Shown here in pieces: positions 29,835-40,144 of a stretch of DNA of 64,000 bases. Each line of letters starts with the position of its first letter. Positions within the stretch are counted from its first letter, which is position 1. The notes beneath the pieces are model-generated. The model saw only the letters and a list, made by a program, of their open reading frames with translations, ran no database searches and was not told where the DNA came from. A program made the translations under genes and the position numbers. The stretch spans positions 5,007,001 through 5,071,000 of the forward strand of contig NZ_CP087719.1 in NCBI RefSeq assembly GCF_020991085.1, in the 5' to 3' direction. The DNA is from Roseomonas sp. OT10. GTDB taxonomy: Bacteria > Pseudomonadota > Alphaproteobacteria > Acetobacterales > Acetobacteraceae.

Positions 29835-30722
29835 TCACGCGCTCTGGTTGTGCGGCGCAGCAATATCCTCGCCCGCCACCCAGCCCTCGCAGCAGCGCTT
29901 CGCCAGCGTCCGCACCCGGCCGATATAGGCGGCGCGCTCCGTGACGGAGATGGCGCCGCGCGCATCGAGCAGGTTGAACAGGTGGCTGGCCGCGATGCAC
30001 TGGTCATAGGCCGGCAGCGGCAGGTCCCGGTCGGCGAGCTGATTGCACTCGGCCTCCGCATCCGCGAAGTGCTGGAACAGGCGCGGGACGTCCGCGAATT
30101 CGAAGTTGTAGGCGCTGAACTCCCGCTCCGCCCGCAGGAAGACGTCGCCATAGCTCGTGCCGGCGCCGTTGAAGTCCAGGTCGTAGACGTTCTCGACATC
30201 CTGCACGTACATCGCCAGCCGTTCGAGGCCGTAGGTCATCTCGAAGCTGGGGTGCACCACGGGGATGCCGCCGACCTGCTGGAAGTAGGTGAACTGCCCC
30301 ACCTCCATCCCGTCGCACCAGACCTCCCAGCCCAGCCCCCAGGCGCCGAGCGTCGGGCTCTCCCAGTCGTCCTCGACGAAGCGGAAGTCGTGCTTCAGCG
30401 GGTCGAGCCCGATCTCGCGGTAGCTGGCCAGCAGCAGGTCCTGGGCCGTCGCCGGGCTGGGCTTCATGATGACCTGGTACTGGTAGTAGTGCTGCAGCCG
30501 GTTCGGGTTCTCGCCGTACCGTCCGTCCGAGGGCCGGCGGGAGGGCTGGACATAGGCGGCCGCCCAGGGCTTCGGCCCCAGGGCGCGCAGCGTCGTCGCC
30601 GGGTGGAAGGTGCCCGCCCCCACGGACATGTCGTAGGGCTGCAGGATCACGCAGCCCTGCCGGCTCCAGTAGGAGTGCAGGCGGAGGATGATCTCCTGGA
30701 AGGAGGGCGGCTTGGCGTCCAT
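29835..30722 (-). CDS. glyQ: Glycine-tRNA ligase alpha subunit
   Basis: 295-residue catalytic alpha subunit charging tRNA-Gly. Signature blocks: [56 protein letters not shown] and [12 protein letters not shown] with [15 protein letters not shown] (class II motif 3 region). The ATG at 30722 is the only start that matches known GlyQ N-termini. First gene of the glyQ-vapBC-glyS-ppdK run, divergent from the SnoaL-like gene with only 75 bp between starts. Confidence 0.97.
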   Translation of the reverse strand: MDAKPPSFQEIILRLHSYWSRQGCVILQPYDMSVGAGTFHPATTLRALGPKPWAAAYVQPSRRPSDGRYGENPNRLQHYYQYQVIMKPSPATAQDLLLASYREIGLDPLKHDFRFVEDDWESPTLGAWGLGWEVWCDGMEVGQFTYFQQVGGIPVVHPSFEMTYGLERLAMYVQDVENVYDLDFNGAGTSYGDVFLRAEREFSAYNFEFADVPRLFQHFADAEAECNQLADRDLPLPAYDQCIAASHLFNLLDARGAISVTERAAYIGRVRTLAKRCCEGWVAGEDIAAPHNQSA

Positions 30723-30797
30723 GACGCGGCGCACCATAACGGCGCCCCCGGGGGGCCGGCAAGGAAGGCCCGGAAAACAGGCAGAGAGGGGATGCCG

Positions 30798-31202
30798 ATG
30801 CACCCGACCGAGACACTGGTCCGCCGCTACTACGACGCCTTCAACGCCGGCGACTGGGCGGCCATGCTGGCCTGCCTGACGGATGACGTCGCCCATGACG
30901 TGAACCAGGGCGGGCGGCAGGTGGGGCGCGAGGCCTTCGCCGCCTTCCTGGCGCATATGGAGCGCTGCTACCGCGAGCGGCTGCGCGACATCGTCGTGAT
31001 GGTGGACGCCACCGGCACCCGCGCCGCGGCGGAGTTCGTGGTGGAGGGCGAGTACCTCGCGACCGACGAGGGCCTGCCCCCCGCCACCGGACAGCGCTAC
31101 ACCCTGCCGGCCGGCGCCTTCCTCGCGATCCGCGACGGACGCATCGCCCGGCTGAGCATGGCCTACAACCTCCAGGACTGGCTGCGGCAGGTCGGGGCCT
31201 GA
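30798..31202 (+). CDS. SnoaL-like / ketosteroid isomerase-fold protein
   Basis: 134 residues. An NTF2-like fold is suggested by [34 protein letters not shown] at the start and the later [17 protein letters not shown] and [18 protein letters not shown] strands. Members are small enzymes or binding proteins acting on many substrates, so no reaction can be assigned. An ATG at 30792 lies too close to the Shine-Dalgarno (GAGAGGG); 30798 gives proper spacing. Its stop codon TGA is the first triplet of repeat copy E. Divergent from glyQ. Confidence 0.8.
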   Translation: MHPTETLVRRYYDAFNAGDWAAMLACLTDDVAHDVNQGGRQVGREAFAAFLAHMERCYRERLRDIVVMVDATGTRAAAEFVVEGEYLATDEGLPPATGQRYTLPAGAFLAIRDGRIARLSMAYNLQDWLRQVGA

Positions 31203-31612
31203 TACGGGCGGCGCGATGCGCTGACGTCTGCCGGACGGGTGCCCGTTCCCCGGGGGCAAGGCTCCGCCTCGCCCCCGATACCCCCACTCCGCCAGGACCC
31301 TGCGGGCCCTGGACCCGAGGGGCGCTGCCGCGGGACAGCCTGATACGGGGTCGAGGCGCCGAGGAGCCATGCTCCTCGGCGGGCACGGCCGCAGCATTCG
31401 CTGACCCCTTCTGAGTTTTTTCGGAGTCCCGCCTGTCCGAGCTCCGTCAGGGTTCAGCCCGCAGGCTGACGGCAGCCGCGCAGCACCAGACTCCCAGCGG
31501 GGACCGGGGCCCGCTTGTGGCCCCGGCAGGGGAGGGTCTGGGAGGGGACAGCGTCCCCTCCCGGTCCGCCGCGGGGTCACACGGCAGCAAGACGGGTCAG
31601 CTCATCCCGCCG
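31203..31612 (-). repeat. Dispersed structured intergenic repeat, copy E
   Basis: Starts directly at the stop of the SnoaL-like gene (TGATACGGGCGGCGCGATG), continues with CTGACGTCTGCCGGAC shared with copies D and F, terminal hairpin 31252-31276 (+ strand GGGGGCAAGGC/GCCTCGCCCCC, loop TCC), central hairpin 31359-31379, a GGGAGGGGAC/GTCCCCTCCC hairpin near 31541-31563, and the boundary GGGTCAGCTCATCCCGCC also seen in copy B. Ends near 31612 in the gap between convergent SnoaL-like and fusA genes. Confidence 0.9.
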
Positions 31613-31645
31613 GGATCACGTCCGGACCAGGGCGCGGAAACGCGA

Positions 31646-31676
31646 ATGACGCGGGCGATGGTCTCGCCCGCGTCAT
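31646..31676. terminator. Long perfect hairpin between repeat E and fusA
   Basis: A 13 bp perfect stem (arms ATGACGCGGGCGA and TCGCCCGCGTCAT, loop TGGTC). It lies 54 bp past the fusA stop, outside the repeat. Probably a terminator for fusA, perhaps acting with the second hairpin closer to the gene. Confidence 0.6.
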
Positions 31677-31695
31677 CCGAAGTCCGTCGTGCGAG

Positions 31696-31720
31696 GCGGC
31701 CCCGCCGGAAGCGGGGCCGC
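31696..31720. terminator. fusA-proximal hairpin
   Basis: Arms GCGGCCCCGC and GCGGGGCCGC, loop CGGAA on the + strand, nine bases after the fusA stop codon. Position and stability fit an intrinsic terminator although no U-run follows, as is common in very G+C-rich bacteria. Confidence 0.6.
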
Positions 31721-31729
31721 GCCGGCAGG

Positions 31730-33823
<2,094 letters not shown>

Positions 33824-34177
33824 GGGTCGCGGCGCGAGCCGCGTACAAGCGTTGCGGCGGGACCCGGGGCCGGCTGCCGCCGCCTCGCCCGCCGAAGTGT
33901 CTGACCTGGGATTTCACCAGGATGGGGTTCCGGCCGGGGGCTGCGGCCGCCCGGTTTGACGCGCCCCATGTGCGCCGTCACGCGCCGGATTGCAAGCGGG
34001 CGCTGCGCCGCCCCGCCATGCCCGCCCGCCATGCCGCCGGGCCGGGCCATCGCCTCCGGGGCACTTCCCCGGGGCGCCTGCGGGGGCATCTTCCCGGCGG
34101 CCGCGTCACACTTGATTGCATCCCCCCGGCCCGCGGCGTGCTAGGCCAAGTGGTGCAACCTTGGGGGCGCCCGCAGC
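33824..34177. other. 354 bp divergent gap between fusA and the DUF1800 gene
   Basis: No gene, repeat copy or clear tRNA was found here. It must contain the promoters for fusA (leftward) and the DUF1800/DUF1501 operon (rightward). A TTGACG at about 33955 has no convincing -10 partner. Otherwise nothing specific is seen. Confidence 0.5.
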
Positions 34178-35488
34178 ATGGAGCCACTGGCCCTCATCGC
34201 CGGCATCCGCTTCGGCCTCGGCCCGCGCCCGGACCAGGCGCCGCCCGACGACCCGCGGGCCTGGCTGCTGCGCCAGCTGGAGGGGCCCGATGCCCCGCCG
34301 CCCGTCCCGGAGGGCTGGCCCGCGCCGCCCGACGCGCTGGAAGGCCTGGCCCTGTGGCGGGAGGAGCAGCAGAATCCGCCCGCCCCCGGCATCCCCTACC
34401 GGCGCGGCCGCCTCTTCGTCGCCGAGCAGGCGGCCTGGCTCGGCCGCTGCATCGTCACGGACACCCCCTTCCGGGAGCGGCTGCTTGCCTTCTGGACGAA
34501 CCACTTCACGGTCAGCCGGCGCGAGGGGCTGGTCACCGTGCTGGCCGCCCCCTTCCTGCGCGAGGCGATCCGGCCGCACGTCCTGGGGCGCTTCGCCGAC
34601 ATGGTGGTGGCGGCCGAGCGGCACCCGGCCATGCTCTACTACCTGAACCAGAACAGCTCGATCGGGCCGGACAGCCCCTGGGGCCGGCGCAGCGGGCGCG
34701 GGCTGAACGAGAATCTGGCCCGCGAGATCCTCGAGCTGCACACCCTCTCCCCCGCCGGCGGCTACACCCAGCAGGACGTGACCGAGTTCGCGAAGCTGCT
34801 GACCGGGCTGAGCGTGGAAGGCAGCCGCGACCCGCTGGGCCCGCTCTTCCGGCCGGCGAATCACCAGCCCGGGGCCAAGACCATCCTGGGCCGGCGCTTC
34901 GAGCCGGGCGAGGCCTCGATCGACGTCGCCCTCCGCTGGCTGGCGGGCCACCCGGCGACGCACCGCCACCTGGCCCTCAAGCTGGCGCGGCATTTCGTGG
35001 CCGATGAACCGCCGCCCGAGGCGGTCGCGGTGCTGGAGGGGGTGCTGCGCGACACGGATGGCGACCTCGCCGCCGCCGCCCGCGCCCTGGTGGGGCTGGA
35101 GGCGGCCTGGAGCCCGCCGCTGTCCAAGCTGCGGGCGCCGCAGGATCTCGCGGTCGCCGCCTTCCGCGCGCTCGGCGCCACGGCCGCGGATGGCGACCGG
35201 GCGCGCGGCATGTGCGACGCCCTGGGCCAGCCGGTCTGGGTGGCGCCGCAGCCGAACGGCTGGCCGGACCGCGCCGCCGACTGGGCCAGCCCCGAGGGCG
35301 TGCTGCAGCGGCTGGACCAGATGCACGGGCTGAGCGGACGCTACGCCCGGGTCGGGGCGCGCGATTCGCTGGAGCTGGCGCTCGGCCCCCTGGCCCGGCC
35401 GGAGACGCGGACGGCGGTGCTGCGCGCCGGCTCCAACCGCGACGGCCTCACCCTCCTCCTCGGCAGCCCGGAGTTCCAGCGGCGATGA
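34178..35488 (+). CDS. DUF1800 family protein
   Basis: 436 residues. DUF1800 hallmarks: LLAFWTNHFTVS near residue 105, and LNENLAREILELHTLSPAGGYTQQDVTEFAKLLTG near 175-210. The biochemical role of the family is unknown; its genes nearly always pair with DUF1501 genes, as here, with a four-base ATGA overlap. Many relatives carry an export signal, but none is obvious at this N-terminus (MEPLALIAGIRFGLGPRPDQ), so the location is unclear. Confidence 0.88.
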   Translation: MEPLALIAGIRFGLGPRPDQAPPDDPRAWLLRQLEGPDAPPPVPEGWPAPPDALEGLALWREEQQNPPAPGIPYRRGRLFVAEQAAWLGRCIVTDTPFRERLLAFWTNHFTVSRREGLVTVLAAPFLREAIRPHVLGRFADMVVAAERHPAMLYYLNQNSSIGPDSPWGRRSGRGLNENLAREILELHTLSPAGGYTQQDVTEFAKLLTGLSVEGSRDPLGPLFRPANHQPGAKTILGRRFEPGEASIDVALRWLAGHPATHRHLALKLARHFVADEPPPEAVAVLEGVLRDTDGDLAAAARALVGLEAAWSPPLSKLRAPQDLAVAAFRALGATAADGDRARGMCDALGQPVWVAPQPNGWPDRAADWASPEGVLQRLDQMHGLSGRYARVGARDSLELALGPLARPETRTAVLRAGSNRDGLTLLLGSPEFQRR

Positions 35489-36693
35489 GCGAGCTTGCTT
35501 CCCATCTCCCCGCCATCGGCCGCACCGCCCTGGGGCGCCGGGGGCTGCTGCTCGGCCTCTCCGCCCTGGCGGCGGCCGGTCCCGCCCGGCTGGCGCTGGG
35601 CGCCGGGCCGGCCGGCGAGGCACGCCTGGTCGTGGTGCTGCTGCGCGGCGCCATGGACGGGCTGGCCGTGGTGCAGCCCTATGCCGAACCCGACTTCGCG
35701 GAGCTGCGCGGCCCGCTGGCCCTGCCCGAGCCCGGCCAGGAGGGCGGGGTGCTCGATCTGGGCGGCCGCTTCGGCCTGCATCCCGGCCTCCCCAACCTGC
35801 ACCGCATCTATGGCGAGGGTGGCCTGCTGGTCGTCCACGCCGTCGCCGGCCCCTATCGCACCCGCAGCCATTTCGACGCCCAGGACCTGCTGGAGAGCGG
35901 GGCGGACCGGACCCTCTCCTCCGGCTGGCTGAACCGCGCCATCTCCGGCCTGCCGCAGGAGGGGCAGCGGGCCCGGACCGGGCTGGCGGTGGGCACGGAC
36001 CTGCCCCTGCTGCTGCGCGGCCCCGCCCCGGTCGGGATGTATGCCGCCCCGCGCTCCGCCCGGCCGGAGGCGGACCTCTATGCCCGGCTGCTGGAGCTGA
36101 GCCAGGCCGATCCCGTGCTGGGCCCGGCGGTGGCGGAGGGGCTGCGCGCCCGCGGCTATGCGGGCGAGGTGCTGGGCCGCACCGCCCGGCGCAACGGCTT
36201 CGTGCCGCTCGCCGCCGCGGCCGGGCAGATCCTGGCCGCCCCGGACGGGCCGCGGGTGGCGGCGCTGGAGCTGGGCGGCTGGGACACCCATGCCGGGCAG
36301 CAGAACCGGCTGCGCGGCGTGCTGCGCGAGCTGGACGAGGGGCTGGCCTGGATGCAGGCCAATCTCGGCGAGGCCTGGACGCGGACGGCGGTGCTGGTGA
36401 TGACGGAGTTCGGCCGCACCGTGCGCGTGAACGGCAACCTGGGCACCGACCACGGCACGGGCGGCGTCGCCTTCCTGGCCGGCGGGGCGGTGGCCGGCGG
36501 GCGGGTCGCGGGGGACTGGCCGGGGCTGAAGCCGGGGAGCCTGTTCGAGAACCGGGATCTGCAGCCGACCACGGATCTGCGCGCCTTGGTCAAGGGGCTG
36601 TTGCGCGACCACCTGCGCTTGCCGGCGGCGGCGATCGCCCGGGCCTTCCCGGACAGCGATTCGACGGAGGCGATGGGCGGGCTGCTGGCCTGA
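35485..36693 (+). CDS. DUF1501 family exported protein
   Basis: 402 residues. N-terminus has a Tat-like signal (GRRGLLLGLSALAAAGPARL, with RR preceding a hydrophobic stretch). Later blocks fit DUF1501, a sulfatase/alkaline-phosphatase-like fold: VVLLRGAMDGLAVVQPY, LELGGWDTHAGQQNRLRG, VLVMTEFGRTVRVNGN and a GTDHGTGGVAFLAGG stretch with Asp/His ligands typical of metal-binding phosphatases. Function unknown; co-translated with the DUF1800 gene. The start overlaps the upstream stop. Confidence 0.88.
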   Translation: MSELASHLPAIGRTALGRRGLLLGLSALAAAGPARLALGAGPAGEARLVVVLLRGAMDGLAVVQPYAEPDFAELRGPLALPEPGQEGGVLDLGGRFGLHPGLPNLHRIYGEGGLLVVHAVAGPYRTRSHFDAQDLLESGADRTLSSGWLNRAISGLPQEGQRARTGLAVGTDLPLLLRGPAPVGMYAAPRSARPEADLYARLLELSQADPVLGPAVAEGLRARGYAGEVLGRTARRNGFVPLAAAAGQILAAPDGPRVAALELGGWDTHAGQQNRLRGVLRELDEGLAWMQANLGEAWTRTAVLVMTEFGRTVRVNGNLGTDHGTGGVAFLAGGAVAGGRVAGDWPGLKPGSLFENRDLQPTTDLRALVKGLLRDHLRLPAAAIARAFPDSDSTEAMGGLLA

Positions 36694-36806
36694 GCGCCGG
36701 AACAGCGCCGGGGGCCGGAGCCGGGCGCGCGGGACGGAGGCGGAACGCGGCGCGATCGCGGGCCGCCCGGCGGTGCCGGGCCCGTCCGACGGGGACCGGC
36801 CCTGGT

Positions 36807-37223
36807 TCAGTCGTCGCGGTGGACCCGCTCCATGCGCTCGTGGCGCTCCTGCGCCTCGATCGACAGGGTGGCGATCGGGCGGGCCTCGAGGCGGCGCAGG
36901 CCGATCGGCTCGCCCGTCTCCTCGCAGTAGCCGTAGGTGCCGTTCTCCACCCGCTCCAGCGCCTGGTCGATCTTGGAGATCAGCTTGCGGGCCCGGTCCC
37001 GGGTGCGCAGCTCCAGGGCGCGGTCGGTTTCCACGCTGGCGCGGTCGGTCAGGTCGGCCTCGATGATCCCGCCCTGGCCCATGGAGGACAGGGTCACGCC
37101 CGCCTCGCGCAAAAGATCCTGGCGCCAGCGTAACAGCTTCTGGCGAAAGTACTGCAACTGCTGTGGATTCATGAAGGGTTCGGTTTCAGAGGGGCGATAG
37201 TCCGGCGGCAGCGTCATCAGCAT
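36807..37223 (-). CDS. dksA: DksA, RNA polymerase secondary-channel regulator (zinc-less type)
   Basis: 138 residues from the ATG at 37223. DksA acts with ppGpp on RNA polymerase in the stringent response. The coiled-coil tip motif DxxDxA is kept (D57-L-T-D60-R-A62) and LELRTRDRARKLISKIDQAL follows. Of the four zinc cysteines only C100 (GYCEETGEPIG) remains; the others are replaced (TLSIEAQERH), as in several alphaproteobacterial DksA proteins. The N-terminal extension MLMTLPPDYRPSETEPFMNP is usual for this group. Lone gene, 113 bp from fliX on the same strand. Confidence 0.9.
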   Translation of the reverse strand: MLMTLPPDYRPSETEPFMNPQQLQYFRQKLLRWRQDLLREAGVTLSSMGQGGIIEADLTDRASVETDRALELRTRDRARKLISKIDQALERVENGTYGYCEETGEPIGLRRLEARPIATLSIEAQERHERMERVHRDD

Positions 37224-37336
37224 CGCGCGAATCCCTTCTGATTTCGCGGCACCGGCGGCATTCCCGGTCCACGAAACCGTGAGCCTCATACAGTCCGCAT
37301 GGCTGCCCCGCCAAGAGGGCAGGTGAGAAGTTCCTG

Positions 37337-37765
37337 TTACGGCAAGTTTTCCCTGGCCGATGTTGCGGCGGCGGCACGGGCGATCTCGACCCTCGCGCGC
37401 AGGACGACCGCCTCCATCACCTCCCGCAGGACAGGATCGGCCGGCAGCTCGCCCTCCGCGAGTGCCGCCAGCCGCTGGAGACGCGCCGGATCGCGCCTCC
37501 CGCCCAGCAGCGCCTGCTGCATCTCCTGAAGCTCCTGCAGCAGCAGCCTGCCCCGCCGCGCCGCCCGCTCGTCCCGCTCCCCCGGATCCGGCGGCCGTTC
37601 CTGGATGGCCAGCAGGCCGAGCGGGGCGGCGGCCGAGAGAGGCCCGGCCCCCGCCGCGCCGCCCGCCGCCCCCTCCGGCCCCGGCAGGACGAAGCCGCCC
37701 GGCGACCGGCTGCGCCGGGACGGCGCTGCCCCTCCATGGCCGCGTATCTCGCCCACTCCCTGCAT
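37337..37765 (-). CDS. fliX: FliX, class II flagellar assembly regulator
   Basis: 142 residues. The C-terminal ~85 residues (AIQERPPDPGERDERAARRG, LLLQELQEMQQALLGGRRDP, LPADPVLREVMEAVVLRARVEIA) are FliX-like; the N-terminal part is low-complexity Gly/Pro/Ala. In Caulobacter FliX links flagellar basal-body assembly to FlbD-dependent transcription. It is divergent from flgI across 125 bp, the same arrangement as in Caulobacter, which supports the call. Confidence 0.85.
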   Translation of the reverse strand: MQGVGEIRGHGGAAPSRRSRSPGGFVLPGPEGAAGGAAGAGPLSAAAPLGLLAIQERPPDPGERDERAARRGRLLLQELQEMQQALLGGRRDPARLQRLAALAEGELPADPVLREVMEAVVLRARVEIARAAAATSARENLP

Positions 37766-37890
37766 GGCCTTCTGCCTCCTTTGCCGCGGCCCGGCGGGTT
37801 TCGCCGCCCACCCGGCACTTCCTGCCGCCCTCCCCCGCCGGTTCCGCTGGCATGCCGGTTGCGCTCACCCGGCGCCGACGAGGTGACGCC

Positions 37891-39021
37891 ATGCTGACGC
37901 GATCCGGTTTCCGAAGGGCGAAGACCGCCCTGCTGCTCCTCGCCGTCCTGCTGCCTGTCCTGCTCCCGCCGGGGCCGGCCGCGGCGCAGGTGCGGATCAA
38001 GGACATCGCCGACGTGGAGGGGGTGCGGGACAACCAGCTCGTCGGCTACGGCCTCGTCGTCGGGCTGCCCGGCACGGGGGACCGGCTGCGCTCGGCGGTC
38101 TTCACCCGGCAGTCGCTGGTCGGCATGCTCGAACGCCTGGGCGTCAACACCCGCGACAACGAGCGGCAGCTCGACACGCGCAACGTCGCGGCGGTGATGG
38201 TCACGGCGAACCTGCCCGCCTTCGCCCGCCCAGGCTCGCGCATCGACATCGCCGTCTCCGCCCTGGGCGACGCCACCAACCTGACCGGCGGCACCCTGCT
38301 CGTCACGCCGCTGCTGGGCGCCGACGGCGAGGTCTATGCCGTGGCCCAGGGCGCGGTGGCGACGGGCGCCATCGGGGCCAAGGGGGCCGCCGCCTCCGTC
38401 CAGCGCGGCGTGCCGACCGCCGGGCGAATCGCCTCCGGCGCGGTGGTGGAGCGGGAGGTGCCCTTCGAGCTGGCCGGGCGCGACCGGCTGCGCCTGTCCC
38501 TGCGCAACCCGGACCTGACCACCGCTCGGCGGATCGCCGCCGCGGTCAACCAGCGCCTGGGGCCGATCGCCACCGCGACCGATCCGCGCACCGTGGTGCT
38601 GCTGTCCGGCGGGCGCGACATCCCCGGCCTGCTCTCCGATATCGAGCAGCTCCGCGTCACCCCGGACCAGTCGGCTCGCGTGGTGATCGAGGAGGCGTCG
38701 GGCACCATCGTCATGGGCGCGGACGTCCGCATCTCCACCGTGGCCATCGCCCAGGGCAACCTGACCATCCGCGTGACCGAGACGCCGCAGGTCAGCCAGC
38801 CCGGCCCGCTGTCCAACGGCGAGACGGTGGTGACGCCGCGCACCAGCATCGAGGTGGACGACCAGCGGGAGCGCCGCATGGGCATCCTGCCGCGCTCCGT
38901 CACCCTCCAGGACCTGGTGCGCGGGCTGAACGCGCTGGGCGTGGGGCCGCGCGACATGATCACCATCCTGCAATCCATCAAGGCGGCCGGCGCCCTCCAG
39001 GCCGAGCTGGAGGTGCGCTGA
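37891..39021 (+). CDS. flgI: Flagellar P-ring protein FlgI
   Basis: 376 residues from the ATG at 37891. Signal peptide about 1-33 (TALLLLAVLLPVLLPPGPAAAQ), then the P-ring protein with RIKDIADVEGVRDNQLVGYGLVVGLPGTGD, FTRQSLVGMLERLGV and the C-terminal LQDLVRGLNALGVGPRDMITILQSIK. FlgI forms the periplasmic ring around the flagellar rod. The next gene starts on the last base of its stop codon region (39021), so the group is co-translated. The rest of the flagellar regulon is outside the window. Confidence 0.95.
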   Translation: MLTRSGFRRAKTALLLLAVLLPVLLPPGPAAAQVRIKDIADVEGVRDNQLVGYGLVVGLPGTGDRLRSAVFTRQSLVGMLERLGVNTRDNERQLDTRNVAAVMVTANLPAFARPGSRIDIAVSALGDATNLTGGTLLVTPLLGADGEVYAVAQGAVATGAIGAKGAAASVQRGVPTAGRIASGAVVEREVPFELAGRDRLRLSLRNPDLTTARRIAAAVNQRLGPIATATDPRTVVLLSGGRDIPGLLSDIEQLRVTPDQSARVVIEEASGTIVMGADVRISTVAIAQGNLTIRVTETPQVSQPGPLSNGETVVTPRTSIEVDDQRERRMGILPRSVTLQDLVRGLNALGVGPRDMITILQSIKAAGALQAELEVR

Positions 39022-39350
39022 TGACCACCGCCCGCATCCTTCCCCCCGTCTCCACCGCCGCGGCGACGCCCGCGATGCGCCAGGCGGCGGAACGCTTCGA
39101 GGCCCAGGCGCTGGGCGCCCTGCTGCAACCCGCCTTCGCCACGTTGCACGCCGATCGCGGCGCCTTCGGCGGCGGCCATGCGGAGGCCACGTGGCGGCCG
39201 ATGCTGGTGGACGCCTATGCCCAGGGCTGGGCGAGGCAGGGCGGCATCGGCCTCGCCGACGCCGTGCTGCGCGAGATGCTGCGCACGCAATCCGCGGCCC
39301 CCGGCGCACACGCTTCCTCAACCACGACAGGTGGAGACTCGCCAGGATGA
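39021..39350 (+). CDS. Rod-binding protein (FlgJ N-terminal domain / CheL type)
   Basis: 109 residues matching the rod-binding domain: AMRQAAERFEAQALGALLQPAF, then ATWRPMLVDAYAQGWARQGGIGLADAVLREML. There is no muramidase domain as in enterobacterial FlgJ; stand-alone rod-binding proteins directly after flgI are usual in alphaproteobacteria. It would help rod assembly in the periplasm. The ATG overlaps the flgI stop, and its own stop overlaps the following gene. Confidence 0.86.
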   Translation: MTTARILPPVSTAAATPAMRQAAERFEAQALGALLQPAFATLHADRGAFGGGHAEATWRPMLVDAYAQGWARQGGIGLADAVLREMLRTQSAAPGAHASSTTTGGDSPG

Positions 39351-39748
39351 TGCAGCCCCTGATCACCGCCGGACAAAGCCTCGCCGAGGCCCTGACCCAG
39401 GAGAACGAGGCCCTCGCCCGCCTCGACTTCGCCGGCGCCGGCCGGCTGGCCGATGCGAAGCTGCGCGCCTCCGACGCCTTCGCCGCCGCTTTCGCCGCGG
39501 CACGCGGCACGGGCGCCCGGGTGGAAGGGGACCAACGCGAGGCGACGCGGGAACTGTCCACCCGGCTCTCCGCACTGTCGGAGGAGAACCGCCGGCTGCT
39601 GCAACGCGCCATCGCCCTGCAGTCGCGGGTGATCGAAACCATTGCCGGCGCCGCCCTGCCCCGGGCGCAGCCGGACACCTATGGCGAGGCAGGGCTGCGC
39701 CCCGTGCCGCGACAGACCCCCCCGCTGACCTTCGCCGCGCGAGTCTGA
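39347..39748 (+). CDS. FlgN-like flagellar chaperone candidate
   Basis: 133 residues, helical, from the ATG at 39347 (ATGA overlap with the rod-binding gene). The pattern SLAEALTQENEALARLDFAGAGRLADAKLRA resembles FlgN family proteins, export chaperones for hook-filament junction proteins; the later helix has EENRRLLQRAIALQSRVIETI. Similarity is weak but position in the flgI operon agrees. Its stop codon TGA is the first triplet of repeat copy F. Confidence 0.65.
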   Translation: MMQPLITAGQSLAEALTQENEALARLDFAGAGRLADAKLRASDAFAAAFAAARGTGARVEGDQREATRELSTRLSALSEENRRLLQRAIALQSRVIETIAGAALPRAQPDTYGEAGLRPVPRQTPPLTFAARV

Positions 39749-40144
39749 TCCGCGCGGCGCGATGCGCTGCCGCCTGCCGGACTGGCGCCCGTGGCCCGGG
39801 GGCAAGGCTCTGCCTCGCCCCCGATACCCCCACTCCGCCAGGACCCTGCGGGCCCTGGACCCGATCGGCGCTGCCGCGGGACAGCCGGACACGGGGTCGA
39901 GGCGCCGAGGAGCTATGCTCCTCGGCGGGACCGGCCTCAGCCCTCGCTGACGCCTTCAAAGCTATTCCGGAGTCCCGCCTGTCCGCGCGCCGTCAGGGAT
40001 CAGCCCGCAGGCTGACGGCAGCAGCCAGCACTAGACTCCCAGCGGGGTACGGGGCCCGCTTGTGGCCCCAGCAGGGGAGGGTCTGGGAGGGGACGGCGTC
40101 CCCTCCCAGTCCACTGCCGGAACACCACAGCACGCCTTCATCGT
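39749..40144 (-). repeat. Dispersed structured intergenic repeat, copy F
   Basis: Reverse orientation; starts at the stop of the FlgN-like gene with TGATCCGCGCGGCGCGATG, as in copies D and E. Terminal hairpin 39798-39822 (49 bp from the stop codon, exactly as in copy E), central hairpin 39905-39925 (CCGAGGAGC/GCTCCTCGG, loop TAT), GGGAGGGGACGGC...GTCCCCTCCC-like hairpin near 40086-40108, then AACACCACAGCACG. It fills the 396 bp gap between two convergent genes. Confidence 0.9.

Noticed and set aside
33950-33990. TTGACG as a promoter for the DUF1800 operon
   Set aside because: No acceptable -10 element lies 16-19 bp downstream, and the operon start is over 200 bp away.
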